Below are positions 17,150 to 25,391 of a stretch of 32,601 nucleotides of DNA, piece by piece. Source of the stretch: an uncultured Prevotella sp. (GTDB lineage: Bacteria > Bacteroidota > Bacteroidia > Bacteroidales > Bacteroidaceae); assembly GCA_945830345.1 (NCBI GenBank), contig CALZYS010000016.1, positions 1 through 32,601 on the forward strand, given 5' to 3'. Position numbers and translations under genes: made by a program. Under the pieces are notes generated by a model, which was not told the DNA's origin, made no database searches, and was given only the letters and a program-made list of their open reading frames with translations. Each line of letters opens with the position of its first letter. Within the stretch, counting starts at the first letter, position 1.

Positions 17150-18085
17150 ATGAGAAAAGTAATAGGTATTGGAGAAACCGTTCTCGACATCATCTTCAAG
17201 GACGACGAACCTGTGAGCGCAGTTCCAGGCGGCTCGGTTTTTAATGCGCTGATATCATTAGGACGCACTGGGGTCAAGGCCTCGCTCATCAGCGAGACCG
17301 GCAACGACCACATAGGCAGGAAGATTATCCGCTTCATGGAGGAAAATGGCGTAGATGGCAGCAACGTGAATGTTTATGCCGACAGCAAGTCTCCACTGTC
17401 ATTGGCATTCCTCAACGAGAAGAATGATGCCGAATATATTTTCTATAAAGATCATCCCCACGACCAACTCGACTTTATTTATCCCGACATACAACCCGAC
17501 GACATCGTGATGTTCGGGTCATTCTATGCCATCAATCCGGTGATTCGCCCTCAGGTGGCAGGACTCTTGGAATATGCCAAGAACCACGGAGCCATACTAT
17601 ATTACGACGTGAATTTCCGCGCCTCACACCGCAACGAGGTGATGAAGATAACACCTAATCTTCTCGACAATCTCGAATATGCGGATGTGGTGAGAGGAAG
17701 CAACGAGGATTTCTCGATACTCTTCAAGCGCAATGATGCCGACAGTGTATATCGCACGGACATATCCTTTTATTGCCATAATTTCATCTATACCCAGGGA
17801 GCTGAACCTGTGGAGGTGAGGGCTGAAGGCGGCATAAAAAGGCAATATGCCGTGAGCGACACCGAAACAGTGAGCACCATTGGAGCAGGCGACAACTTCA
17901 ATGCCGGTTTTGTTTATGGACTGATAAAATACGGAATCACAAAGGAAGACATTAAGCATGGACTAAGTGAGGAGCAGTGGGACAAGTTGGTGGAATGTGC
18001 CCAGATGTTCTCATGCGAATGTTGCAAAAGCATTAACAATTATATTTCCAAGGAATTTGGAGAGGGATTGAGAATTAGGAATTAG
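17150..18085 (+). CDS. PfkB family carbohydrate kinase
   Basis: A 311-residue ribokinase-type sugar kinase that would phosphorylate a sugar with ATP in the cytoplasm. Visible motifs: the N-terminal GIGETVLDIIF strand, the substrate/lid glycines PGGSVFNALISLGR (26-39), the DVNFRASHR segment near 153 and the ATP/anion-hole motif TIGAGDNFNAGF with catalytic Asp248. Bacteroidetes homologues are often called fructokinase, but specificity cannot be read from the sequence. The last residues (LRIRN) and the TAG stop are encoded by a run of the AATTAGG-type repeat, suggesting that repeat expansion has replaced the original 3' end. Confidence 0.88.
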   Translation: MRKVIGIGETVLDIIFKDDEPVSAVPGGSVFNALISLGRTGVKASLISETGNDHIGRKIIRFMEENGVDGSNVNVYADSKSPLSLAFLNEKNDAEYIFYKDHPHDQLDFIYPDIQPDDIVMFGSFYAINPVIRPQVAGLLEYAKNHGAILYYDVNFRASHRNEVMKITPNLLDNLEYADVVRGSNEDFSILFKRNDADSVYRTDISFYCHNFIYTQGAEPVEVRAEGGIKRQYAVSDTETVSTIGAGDNFNAGFVYGLIKYGITKEDIKHGLSEEQWDKLVECAQMFSCECCKSINNYISKEFGEGLRIRN

Positions 18086-18110
18086 AATTTTGAAATTGAG
18101 AATTAAATTA
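18071..18110. repeat. Degenerate GAATTAG/GAATTA repeats across the PfkB stop codon
   Basis: The words GAGAATTAGGAATTAGAATT and GAGAATTAAATTAAT span the end of the kinase gene; the stop TAG is inside the repeat. The same heptamer family recurs at 29171 and 30851. Confidence 0.65.
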
Positions 18111-18123
18111 ATAATTATTGATT

Positions 18124-19311
18124 ATGCAGGAGATTACAAACAAGATTTATTATGTGGGCGTGAATGACCGCAATAAGAACCTGTTCGAAGGTCTTTGGCC
18201 TCTGCCCAACGGAGTGTCTTACAACTCGTATATCATTGACGACGAGAAGATTTGCCTCATCGACACGGTTGAGGTAGATTTCTTTATACCTTATATCAAG
18301 AATATCCAGCAGGTTATCGGCGATCGCAAGATTGACTACCTCGTAATCAATCACATGGAGCCCGACCATAGCGGTGCCATCGAACTGATTCGCAAGTATT
18401 ATCCCGAGATAACCATCATTGGCAACAAGAAGACCTTCTGCATGATGAAGGGATTCTATGGCATTAACGACAACACCTTGGAGGTGAAGAACGGCGATAC
18501 TCTCAACCTTGGCAGCCACGAACTGAAGTTTGTGCTCACCCCGATGGTTCACTGGCCCGAAACGATGGTGACACTCGACACCACGAGCAACGTGCTTTTC
18601 TCAGGCGACGCCTTCGGATGCTTCGGAGCCCTCAACGGCGGAATCATCGACTCGCAAATCAACTGCGACACCTTCTGGCTTGAGATGGTGCGCTACTACT
18701 CAAACATCGTGGGCAAATATGGCACTCCAGTGCAATCGGCACTGAAGAAGTTGGCAGGAGTGAAGCTCGACTATATCTGCTCGACCCACGGTCCAGTATG
18801 GCACGAGAATATTGAGAAGGTTATAGGAATGTATGACTCGATGTCGAAATACGAGACCGAGCCAGGACTCGTGATATGCTACGGAACGATGTATGGCAAT
18901 ACCGAGCGCGCTGCCGAGGTGATTGCCCGCGCTGCTTCAGAGGCAGGAGTGAAGAATATCGTGATGTACAACGTATCCAAGACCCATCACTCATATATCA
19001 TCCGCGACGTATTCCGCTATAATGCCCTCATCGTTGGAGCCCCGACATACAACACCGGACTCTATCACGAGATGGACGTGTTGCTCGCCGAACTCGCCAA
19101 CAAGGACATCAAGAACCACAAGTTGGGATGGTTTGGAAGCTACGGATGGGCAAGCAAGGCCGTTGGCAAGATAAAGGAATGGAACGACACCCGCCTCCAC
19201 TTCGAGGCAGTGGGCGAACCTGTTGACATCTGCCAGAGCCTCAACGACGAGACATTCAAGCAGTGTGAGGAATTAGGAAGGAAGATGGCAGAAGCCATAT
19301 TGAAAAATTGA
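18124..19311 (+). CDS. Flavodiiron protein (FprA family A-type flavoprotein)
   Basis: A 395-residue enzyme that reduces oxygen and/or nitric oxide in the cytoplasm of anaerobes. The metallo-beta-lactamase-like half carries all expected diiron ligands: HMEPDH with His77, Glu79, Asp81 and His82, then His143, Asp162 and His222. The C-terminal flavodoxin half has the FMN-phosphate loop TMYGNTE (255-261) and the APTYNTGLY segment. No rubredoxin or reductase domain is fused, so electrons must come from a separate partner. The frame opens at a TTG (18118), but ATG 18124 matches the family start (MQEITNKIYYVG). Its TGA stop overlaps the TTG start of the M16 peptidase. Confidence 0.94.
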   Translation: MQEITNKIYYVGVNDRNKNLFEGLWPLPNGVSYNSYIIDDEKICLIDTVEVDFFIPYIKNIQQVIGDRKIDYLVINHMEPDHSGAIELIRKYYPEITIIGNKKTFCMMKGFYGINDNTLEVKNGDTLNLGSHELKFVLTPMVHWPETMVTLDTTSNVLFSGDAFGCFGALNGGIIDSQINCDTFWLEMVRYYSNIVGKYGTPVQSALKKLAGVKLDYICSTHGPVWHENIEKVIGMYDSMSKYETEPGLVICYGTMYGNTERAAEVIARAASEAGVKNIVMYNVSKTHHSYIIRDVFRYNALIVGAPTYNTGLYHEMDVLLAELANKDIKNHKLGWFGSYGWASKAVGKIKEWNDTRLHFEAVGEPVDICQSLNDETFKQCEELGRKMAEAILKN

Positions 19312-20540
19312 AATACAATACCGCCACTCTCCCTAACGGACTGAGGATAATCCATCTTCCGTCCACGTCGCAGGTAGTATATTGCGGTTTCGGCATCAAT
19401 GCCGGAACGCGCAATGAACTGCCTGGCGAGGAGGGTGTTGCCCATTTCTGCGAGCACACTACTTTTAAGGGCACGGAACGCCGTCGCGCCCTTACCATCA
19501 TCAACTGTTTGGAGACATTGGGAGGCGAACTGAATGCCTTCACCAACAAGGAGGACACCGTATATTATGCCGCCATCCTCAAGGAGCATTTCCCCAAGGC
19601 AGTGGATTTGCTCTCGGATATAGTCTTCCATAGCCAATATCCGCAGGCTGAGATTGACAAGGAGATTGAAGTGATATGCGACGAGATAGAAAGCTACAAC
19701 GACTCGCCCGCCGAACTGATATACGACCTTTTTGAGAACATTATCTTCGAGGGGCATCCGCTCGGACATAACATATTGGGAGATGCCGAACAACTGCGCA
19801 CATACAAGAGCGAGACTGCCAAGGTTTTCACGCAACGGTTCTACAAGCCTCACAACGCAGTGTTTTTCGCTTATGGCGACATAAATTTCAAGCATTTGGT
19901 GGCAATGCTGAAGAAGACGACAAAAGGATTCGGCGAACAGAAACCTACAATAGGGGATGCAGACATTGTGGCTCCATTGCCTGCCTATCACCCCGTGACA
20001 AGATCTATCGACAAAGGCACCCACCAAGCCCATGTGATGATAGGCAACAGGGCATATAGCGTGCACGACGAAAGACGTATTGCCCTATACCTATTAAATA
20101 ATATATTAGGCGGTCCCGGAATGAACGCCCGATTGAATCTGTCGCTCAGGGAGCGCAACGGACTTGTATATACCGTTGAGAGCACGATGGTGAGCTATAG
20201 CGACACTGGAGTGTGGTGCACCTACTTCGGTTGCGACCCTCACGACGTGAAGCGTTGCCTGCGACTCGTGAACAAGGAACTGCAACGAGTGATGGACAAG
20301 CCACTTACAACATCCCAGCTCAATGCCGCCAAAAGACAGATAAAGGGGCAGTTGGGCGTAGCCTGCGACAACCGCGAGAGCTTTGCCCTCGACTTTGGCA
20401 AGAGTTTTCTGCATTATGGTTGGGAAAAGGACATCACCGACCTTTTCAAGCGCATCGACATGCTTACAGCCGACAACATACAGCAAGTAGCCCGAGAGAC
20501 ATTTGCTCCCGAGCTACTCACCACACTTATCATAAAATAG
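19308..20540 (+). CDS. M16 family zinc metallopeptidase (single-domain, PqqL/MPP-like)
   Basis: A 410-residue peptidase of the M16B type. The inverted zinc motif HFCEH gives His46, Glu49 and His50, and the third ligand is Glu126, 76 residues later as in the family. The C-terminal half has the RNGLVYTVES segment that lines the substrate chamber. Single-domain members usually dimerise. There is no signal peptide, so it is probably cytoplasmic. The start is TTG at 19308, overlapping the flavodiiron stop as TTGA; it gives the normal family opening (NTATLPNGLRII), and no ATG lies upstream in a useful position. Translation is therefore probably coupled to the upstream gene. Confidence 0.92.
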   Translation: MKYNTATLPNGLRIIHLPSTSQVVYCGFGINAGTRNELPGEEGVAHFCEHTTFKGTERRRALTIINCLETLGGELNAFTNKEDTVYYAAILKEHFPKAVDLLSDIVFHSQYPQAEIDKEIEVICDEIESYNDSPAELIYDLFENIIFEGHPLGHNILGDAEQLRTYKSETAKVFTQRFYKPHNAVFFAYGDINFKHLVAMLKKTTKGFGEQKPTIGDADIVAPLPAYHPVTRSIDKGTHQAHVMIGNRAYSVHDERRIALYLLNNILGGPGMNARLNLSLRERNGLVYTVESTMVSYSDTGVWCTYFGCDPHDVKRCLRLVNKELQRVMDKPLTTSQLNAAKRQIKGQLGVACDNRESFALDFGKSFLHYGWEKDITDLFKRIDMLTADNIQQVARETFAPELLTTLIIK

Positions 20541-20567
20541 CGCAAGCCTGAAAAGCCCCAAAAAATT

Positions 20568-20595
20568 AAGCGTCACCAGGTGACGGGTGACGCTT
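20568..20595. terminator. Terminator hairpin between M16 peptidase and Na/Pi transporter
   Basis: Perfect 10-bp arms AAGCGTCACC / GGTGACGCTT with an 8-base loop, flanked by A-rich and T-rich sequence, placed between convergent genes. The left arm can also pair with the loop (CGTCACC-A-GGTGACG). Confidence 0.85.
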
Positions 20596-20605
20596 TTGGA
20601 AATTA

Positions 20606-22309
20606 TTAGTGTGCTTGTCTGACGCCCATTCTTGCCTCAATCACATTGATGACATAGTCGCCCAACTTTTCGCACTCGCCCACGATGTCCATATACATGG
20701 TGCCAATGGCATAGGAATACTCATGGTCGTTGACAGCATTGATATTCTGGTTGCGCAATTGGTTGCGATAGTTGTTGATTTCGTTCTCGATATTAAACGA
20801 GCGGTTGACATCGAAGTTGTCCTTGCGTCCGAGCAGAAGGACATTCATCTGCGTCAGACTGTCATCAGTGAGTTCAAACATCTGATGCATGTGCTCATAC
20901 TGCTTCTCCGTGAAATCCTCCTTACCGCTCATCTTGCGATTAACAGTGCGGGCGATGTTATAGCAGCTGTCGCCGATGCTCTCCAGTTCGGAAATCTCGC
21001 GTAGCATGGCACGTATCTTCGCCTTGGTATCGTCAGAGAGATGTGCATCACTCACTCCGTCGAGATACTTGGCAATTTCTATTTCCATATTATCGGTGAT
21101 ACTCTCATATTTCTCGATACGCGAGAATAGTTTGTTGAACGCCGAATCATCTGTCACTCCAAGCAGTTCGCGCACCATAGAGAACATCTTCTGCACACGC
21201 TCGGCAAAAATCTGAATCTCCTTCTGAGCCTCAAGCACCGAGAGCTCAGGAGTCTTCATGATGGTATTGCCGCCAATGTATGTAAGTCGGAATTCTTCCT
21301 CATCCTCGGTGGTCTTGGGCTTGATAATCCAGCACACAAGCCTCTCAATCTGCGGAATAAACCATATCAGTACAAATGTGTTGGTGACATTGAAGCATGT
21401 GTGGAATGCAGCGAGGATAATCGGCAGACGGGCAGCCAGCTGTGCCGGCGTGAGGCTCTGGTTGTTAGGATCGTAATCGACGAGCGAGCAAACCATATCC
21501 ACAAAGGGATAGAACAGGCACATCACCCATACCACACCTATTACGTTGAACACGAGGTGAGCCATTGCGGCACGCCTTGCCTGGGCATTTGCCCCGAGGG
21601 CGGCAAGATTGGCAGTGGCAGTGGTACCGATGTTTTCACCGAGCACGAGGGCAATACCGAGATAGATGGGCAGCACACCTGATGAGCACAACAGGATAGT
21701 GATAGCCATCACAGCCGCCGACGACTGCACGATACAAGTGATTACCGTACCTATGAGCAGGAAGATGATGATAGTGAGATGACTGCTTGTGTCAAAACTG
21801 GAGAAGAAATGAATTACATCCGAATTATGTTCGAGGTCGAGTTCCTTTCCTGCCCCGCTAAGAAGAACGAGTGAGAAAAACAGGAAAGCGATACCAAAGA
21901 GGAAATCTCCGATGTAGCGTTTGCTCTTGGAGTAGATGAGCATGATGCCGAGGAAGAACGCGGGGAAGATCACTGTGGTGAGGTCAACGTTGAATCCGAG
22001 ACTCATGATCCACGCCGTGAGCGTCGTTCCGATGTTTGCACCCATAATCACCGATATGGCTTGTGCGAGGGTAAGCAGTCCGGCATTCACAAACGACACC
22101 GTCATGACGGTGGTGGCAGACGACGACTGCACGGAACAGGTTACGAACATACCGGTGAACATACCGGTGAATCTGTTTCTGGTCATTGTGGCGAGAATGT
22201 GTCGCAACTGAGAGCCCGCCATCTTCTGTAAGGCTTCGCTCATCACTTTCATACCGTAAATCAGCAGAGCAAGTGATCCGATAATCTTAAAAAAAATCCA
22301 AATCGACAT
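20606..22309 (-). CDS. Na+/phosphate cotransporter family protein with PhoU-like domain
   Basis: A 567-residue inner-membrane protein of the NptA/PNaS family. Two inverted membrane repeats carry the family QSSS signature: VQSSSATT (60-67) and CIVQSSAAVM near residue 190. Motifs GANIGTT and GENIGTT follow each. From about residue 350 a cytoplasmic helical PhoU-like domain begins, with regularly spaced acidic residues. The expected role is sodium-driven phosphate uptake with internal sensing by the PhoU part; some homologues act in phosphate homeostasis more than in bulk uptake. Length fits the two-domain form. It is a single-gene unit that is divergent from the nucleoside kinase. Confidence 0.92.
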   Translation of the reverse strand: MSIWIFFKIIGSLALLIYGMKVMSEALQKMAGSQLRHILATMTRNRFTGMFTGMFVTCSVQSSSATTVMTVSFVNAGLLTLAQAISVIMGANIGTTLTAWIMSLGFNVDLTTVIFPAFFLGIMLIYSKSKRYIGDFLFGIAFLFFSLVLLSGAGKELDLEHNSDVIHFFSSFDTSSHLTIIIFLLIGTVITCIVQSSAAVMAITILLCSSGVLPIYLGIALVLGENIGTTATANLAALGANAQARRAAMAHLVFNVIGVVWVMCLFYPFVDMVCSLVDYDPNNQSLTPAQLAARLPIILAAFHTCFNVTNTFVLIWFIPQIERLVCWIIKPKTTEDEEEFRLTYIGGNTIMKTPELSVLEAQKEIQIFAERVQKMFSMVRELLGVTDDSAFNKLFSRIEKYESITDNMEIEIAKYLDGVSDAHLSDDTKAKIRAMLREISELESIGDSCYNIARTVNRKMSGKEDFTEKQYEHMHQMFELTDDSLTQMNVLLLGRKDNFDVNRSFNIENEINNYRNQLRNQNINAVNDHEYSYAIGTMYMDIVGECEKLGDYVINVIEARMGVRQAH

Positions 22310-22337
22310 ACTTTTTATATTATTTAATTATTCTTTC

Positions 22338-22368
22338 TTTGTAGTCTCAATTTTTTGATGTATCTTTA
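22338..22368 (+). promoter_or_regulatory. Promoter-like TTTG-N19-TATCTTTA before the nucleoside kinase gene
   Basis: TTTG at 22338-22341 and TATCTTTA at 22361-22368 match the Bacteroidetes consensus except for the final base; the ATG follows 23 bases later. Confidence 0.65.
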
Positions 22369-22391
22369 CACCGTGAAACCACAAAATTTTA

Positions 22392-24059
22392 ATGGAAATG
22401 AAACAAGTAGTACAAATCCGTTGCAAAAATAATAAAAAATCTCAAAATATCAGCATCGGAAGCTCACTTTCTGAGATTTTTTTTGATTTTGGCCTAAAAA
22501 TGGACTTCGGACCAGTGAGTGCAAGAGTAAATAACAAGGTTGAAGGCCTCGATTTCCGAGTTTACCACAACAAGGATGTTGAGTTCCTCGACCTGCATAC
22601 TTCATCGGGATTGAGGGCCTACACGCGTACATTATTCTTTATATTATGCAAGGCAGCCTCGGAGCTTTATCCCGACAAGAAGATGGTGATCGACATCCCC
22701 GTGTCGAATGGATATTACTGCGACCTTCAGCTCGGTCGTGCCATCACCGACGAGGATGTGGAGCGCATCTCGCGTAGGATGAAGGAGATTATCGACGCCA
22801 AGATTCCTATCGTGCGCCATGAATGTACGACAGAGGAAGCCATCAAGATGTTTAGCGACCTCGGCGACACTACAAAGGTAAAACTACTGAAGAGCACCGG
22901 AAAGCTATATACCGAGTATTACGACATCGACGGATACAAGGATTATTATTACGGCACATTGCTCGTCAACACCTCTCAGATACACCTCTTTGAGTTGGTG
23001 AGATACTACGACGGCATGCTCCTGCGCATACCCTCGCAGAAAGACCCTTCGCAGTTGGGCGAACTGATACGCCAAGACAAACTCTTCGAGATATTCAAGG
23101 AGCACCACCGCTGGCAGAATATTCTCGGACTGCGCACCATCGGCGACCTCAACTCGGCTGTGGAGCATAGGTTCAGCACCGACCTCATCAACCTTTCCGA
23201 AGCCCTTCAGGAGAAGAAGCTTGCCAAGATAGCCGACGAGATAGCCAGTCGCAAGGACGTGAGAATGGTGCTGATAGCGGGACCCTCGTCGAGCGGCAAG
23301 ACCACGACGTGCAAGCGTCTGTCGATACAATTGCTCACCAATGGCATCAAACCCGTAGGCATATCGCTCGACGACTATTTCGTTGACCGCGAACTGACCC
23401 CAAAGGATGAGAGCGGCGACTACGACTTCGAGCATGTCAATGCCCTCAACATCCCGCTGCTCAACGAGCAGATGAACGCACTCTTTGCCGGCGAGGAGGT
23501 GGAACTGCCGAAATATAATTTCCAGACGGGAAAGAGCGAGAAGAGCGGTAAGCGACTCCGACTGAAGGACGACGAGATACTCGTGGTGGAAGGTATTCAC
23601 GCCCTCAACCCCACTCTTACGGCTCAGATACCCGAGGAAAAGAAATATCGCGTATATGCCTCGGCGCTCACCACCATCCTCATCGACGATCACAACTATA
23701 TCCCCACCACCGACAACCGCCTTCTGCGCCGCATCATCCGCGATTATAAATATCGTGGAGTGAGTGCACAGGAGACCATCCGCCGCTGGCCGTCGGTGAG
23801 AGCGGGCGAAAATAAGTGGATATTCCCCTTCCAGGAGAATGCCGACGTGATGTTCAACACGGCGATGCTGTTTGAATTGGCGGTCATCAAATTGCAGGCC
23901 GAACCGATATTGGAGCAGGTGCCCGAGAACTGCGAGGAATATGCCACAGCCTATCGCTTGAAGAAATTCTTGAAGTATATTCGCCCGATAGCCGACCGCC
24001 AAGTGCCGCCCACGTCATTGCTCCGTGAGTTCCTCGGCGGCAGCTCATTTAAGTATTGA
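22392..24059 (+). CDS. Nucleoside (uridine) kinase-like P-loop protein with TGS/ThrRS-like N-terminus
   Basis: A 555-residue cytoplasmic protein. The N-terminal third looks like a TGS domain followed by a ThrRS-type second additional domain (YPDKKMVIDIPVSNGYYCDLQLGRAITDEDVERISRRMKE, broken here at several conserved points). The C-terminal half is a uridine-kinase/phosphoribulokinase domain: Walker A GPSSSGKTTT (297-306), SLDDYFVDRE, the VVEGIHALN strand and the RRIIRDYKYRG lid. The architecture is recurrent in Bacteroidetes and Firmicutes and is annotated as nucleoside kinase; the substrate has to be assumed. The ATG start at 22392 could be replaced by the Met two codons later. Confidence 0.88.
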   Translation: MEMKQVVQIRCKNNKKSQNISIGSSLSEIFFDFGLKMDFGPVSARVNNKVEGLDFRVYHNKDVEFLDLHTSSGLRAYTRTLFFILCKAASELYPDKKMVIDIPVSNGYYCDLQLGRAITDEDVERISRRMKEIIDAKIPIVRHECTTEEAIKMFSDLGDTTKVKLLKSTGKLYTEYYDIDGYKDYYYGTLLVNTSQIHLFELVRYYDGMLLRIPSQKDPSQLGELIRQDKLFEIFKEHHRWQNILGLRTIGDLNSAVEHRFSTDLINLSEALQEKKLAKIADEIASRKDVRMVLIAGPSSSGKTTTCKRLSIQLLTNGIKPVGISLDDYFVDRELTPKDESGDYDFEHVNALNIPLLNEQMNALFAGEEVELPKYNFQTGKSEKSGKRLRLKDDEILVVEGIHALNPTLTAQIPEEKKYRVYASALTTILIDDHNYIPTTDNRLLRRIIRDYKYRGVSAQETIRRWPSVRAGENKWIFPFQENADVMFNTAMLFELAVIKLQAEPILEQVPENCEEYATAYRLKKFLKYIRPIADRQVPPTSLLREFLGGSSFKY

Positions 24060-24093
24060 TAGATAAAATCTATAAACCGATAGAAAAATTCAG

Positions 24094-24125
24094 TTTGCAT
24101 TATTGCAAAATAGTTCGTAACTTTG
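24094..24125 (+). promoter_or_regulatory. Bacteroidetes promoter of the QueD-like gene
   Basis: TTTG at 24094-24097, 20 bases, then TAACTTTG at 24118-24125; the start follows 55 bases later, behind an AAAGGAGA ribosome-binding site (24168-24175). Confidence 0.88.
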
Positions 24126-24180
24126 CAGCAGAAAAAGAAAATAATTATTAACCCATTAAAGATTAAAAGGAGATTAAAGT

Positions 24181-24744
24181 ATGAGAAGTATCACGACATT
24201 TGATTTGCAGTATGCACACAGGTTCTATGGTTTCCAGGGCGAGGCTCAGTATCTTCACGGCCACACAGGCGTTCTGACCATCGAGGTAGAGGACTCAGTG
24301 AATGAGGGAGTTAACATGGTTTATCCATGCAACGAGATACAGAAGGTGGCATGGGACGTGCTGAAGAACTTCGACCACGCTCTCATCCTGCGCCAGGACG
24401 ACCCGCTTCTGCCGGCTATCCTCGACGTATATGAGAAGACTGGCTTGAAGAACGGTCACCCACGCAACACCATGAAGGGCGAGGCATTCAAGACCGAACT
24501 GGCACAGGCTTATCCCGACGCTCGTCTTGTTGTCACCAAGGAGACGATGACGGTTGAGGGCATGATCAAGATTGTCTATGACCTTCTGAAGGACAAGCTC
24601 AACATCGCCAAGATAACCTTCACCAGCGGTGTCAACGCTGCCTCATGCGAGTTCAGCGACAGAAAGCAGATTGACCGCTGCCCGCTCTGCGGCATCTCTC
24701 TCGACGAGAACGGCGTATGCCCGAAGTGCGGCTATCGCAAGTAA
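24181..24744 (+). CDS. 6-pyruvoyl-tetrahydropterin synthase / QueD-like protein with C-terminal zinc ribbon
   Basis: A 187-residue T-fold enzyme. The three zinc-binding histidines are present (His13 in YAHRF, His26 and His28 in LHGHTG), as are the NFDHALIL helix and a glutamate in ASCEFSD. In QueD a catalytic Cys sits four residues before HGH (CxxxHGH); here that position is Ala22 and the segment contains no Cys, with Glu21 next to it. PTPS-III enzymes of folate synthesis use Glu in place of Cys, so a changed reaction is possible. Residues 167-183 add a zinc ribbon (CPLC...CPKC) that ordinary QueD lacks. A 6-carboxytetrahydropterin synthase role in queuosine synthesis is the default annotation but is not proved. 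No other queuosine gene is nearby. Confidence 0.8.
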   Translation: MRSITTFDLQYAHRFYGFQGEAQYLHGHTGVLTIEVEDSVNEGVNMVYPCNEIQKVAWDVLKNFDHALILRQDDPLLPAILDVYEKTGLKNGHPRNTMKGEAFKTELAQAYPDARLVVTKETMTVEGMIKIVYDLLKDKLNIAKITFTSGVNAASCEFSDRKQIDRCPLCGISLDENGVCPKCGYRK

Positions 24745-24753
24745 TGTGATTTG

Positions 24754-25377
24754 TCACAAATAGAAAATCCCTTCGGGGCCCATGTTGAACAGCAGGTCGA
24801 GAATGCTTAGATTAGGTTGAAATCCTATCTTGCGCTCAAACACCTGGTAATATCTGCGGGGCACGAAGTCGGCATCCACATCGGGATGCTTAGGGTCGAT
24901 GGCCTCCCTGAAGTCAAAGCAGTCTTCGGGGAGGTCTTCTTTTTTTATATATTGCGATGTGCGCTGGATATTCGGGTGGATGTCAAGCAGTGAGCACACC
25001 GTCTCGCAAGCCTCCATATTGAAGTCATATAGATAATCCCATTTCTTCTCGAAAAACGGTCGGATGTCATCGGCATAGTATTCGAAGAAGGGTGATTCAG
25101 AGTATGCGCTCATGAGGGCGTGCCAGTGCAGGTGTCGCCAATTGCCGTGGTCGCTCATTCTCAGGTCTTTCATCTGTGTGGAATGTAGCCCTGTGTCAGG
25201 ACGTTCCACGGGTATGGTCAGTGATTGCAGTCCGTTGGTTGTAGCTATCACGCATCTGTTGCGGAATGTCTGTTTGCGATAGCTGTCATATTGCTCTATA
25301 TATGCGCAATCGGCCCTGTTCAGCTTCTGATACCACTGAACAGGACCGAAATATGTTGTTGCGAGTAATGCTTTCAC
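24754..25377 (-). CDS. WbqC family protein
   Basis: A 207-residue soluble protein of the WbqC-like family: opening ALLATTYFGPVQWYQKLNRAD, then SYRKQTFRNRCVI, the LTIPVERP strand, NWRHLHWHALMSAYSESPFFEYY and the closing LSILDLLFNMGP. Family members occur in O-antigen and glycolipid clusters and beside lepB in Bacteroidetes; their biochemistry is not settled. It is the last gene of the dapB-lepB-wbqC set, starting 14 bases after the lepB stop. Only nine bases separate its stop from that of the convergent QueD-like gene. Confidence 0.88.
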   Translation of the reverse strand: MKALLATTYFGPVQWYQKLNRADCAYIEQYDSYRKQTFRNRCVIATTNGLQSLTIPVERPDTGLHSTQMKDLRMSDHGNWRHLHWHALMSAYSESPFFEYYADDIRPFFEKKWDYLYDFNMEACETVCSLLDIHPNIQRTSQYIKKEDLPEDCFDFREAIDPKHPDVDADFVPRRYYQVFERKIGFQPNLSILDLLFNMGPEGIFYL

Positions 25378-25391
25378 TCTCTGAATTGTGA

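Noticed and set aside
19265..19281. GAGGAATTAGGAA word inside the end of the flavodiiron gene, same as in the heptamer arrays
   Set aside because: A single copy in frame encoding EELGRK, plausible as ordinary coding sequence; no tandem expansion.
19140..20066. Open minus-strand frame of 308 codons opposite fprA and the M16 gene
   Set aside because: It crosses two well-supported genes and shows no protein-family features.
20571..20585. Palindrome CGTCACCAGGTGACG considered as a separate operator
   Set aside because: It is formed from the left arm and loop of the terminator hairpin between convergent genes; an alternative fold of the same structure is enough.
22905..24002. Open minus-strand frame of 365 codons opposite the nucleoside kinase gene
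   Set aside because: Antisense to a P-loop kinase with all motifs intact; no recognisable domains, promoter or ribosome-binding site.
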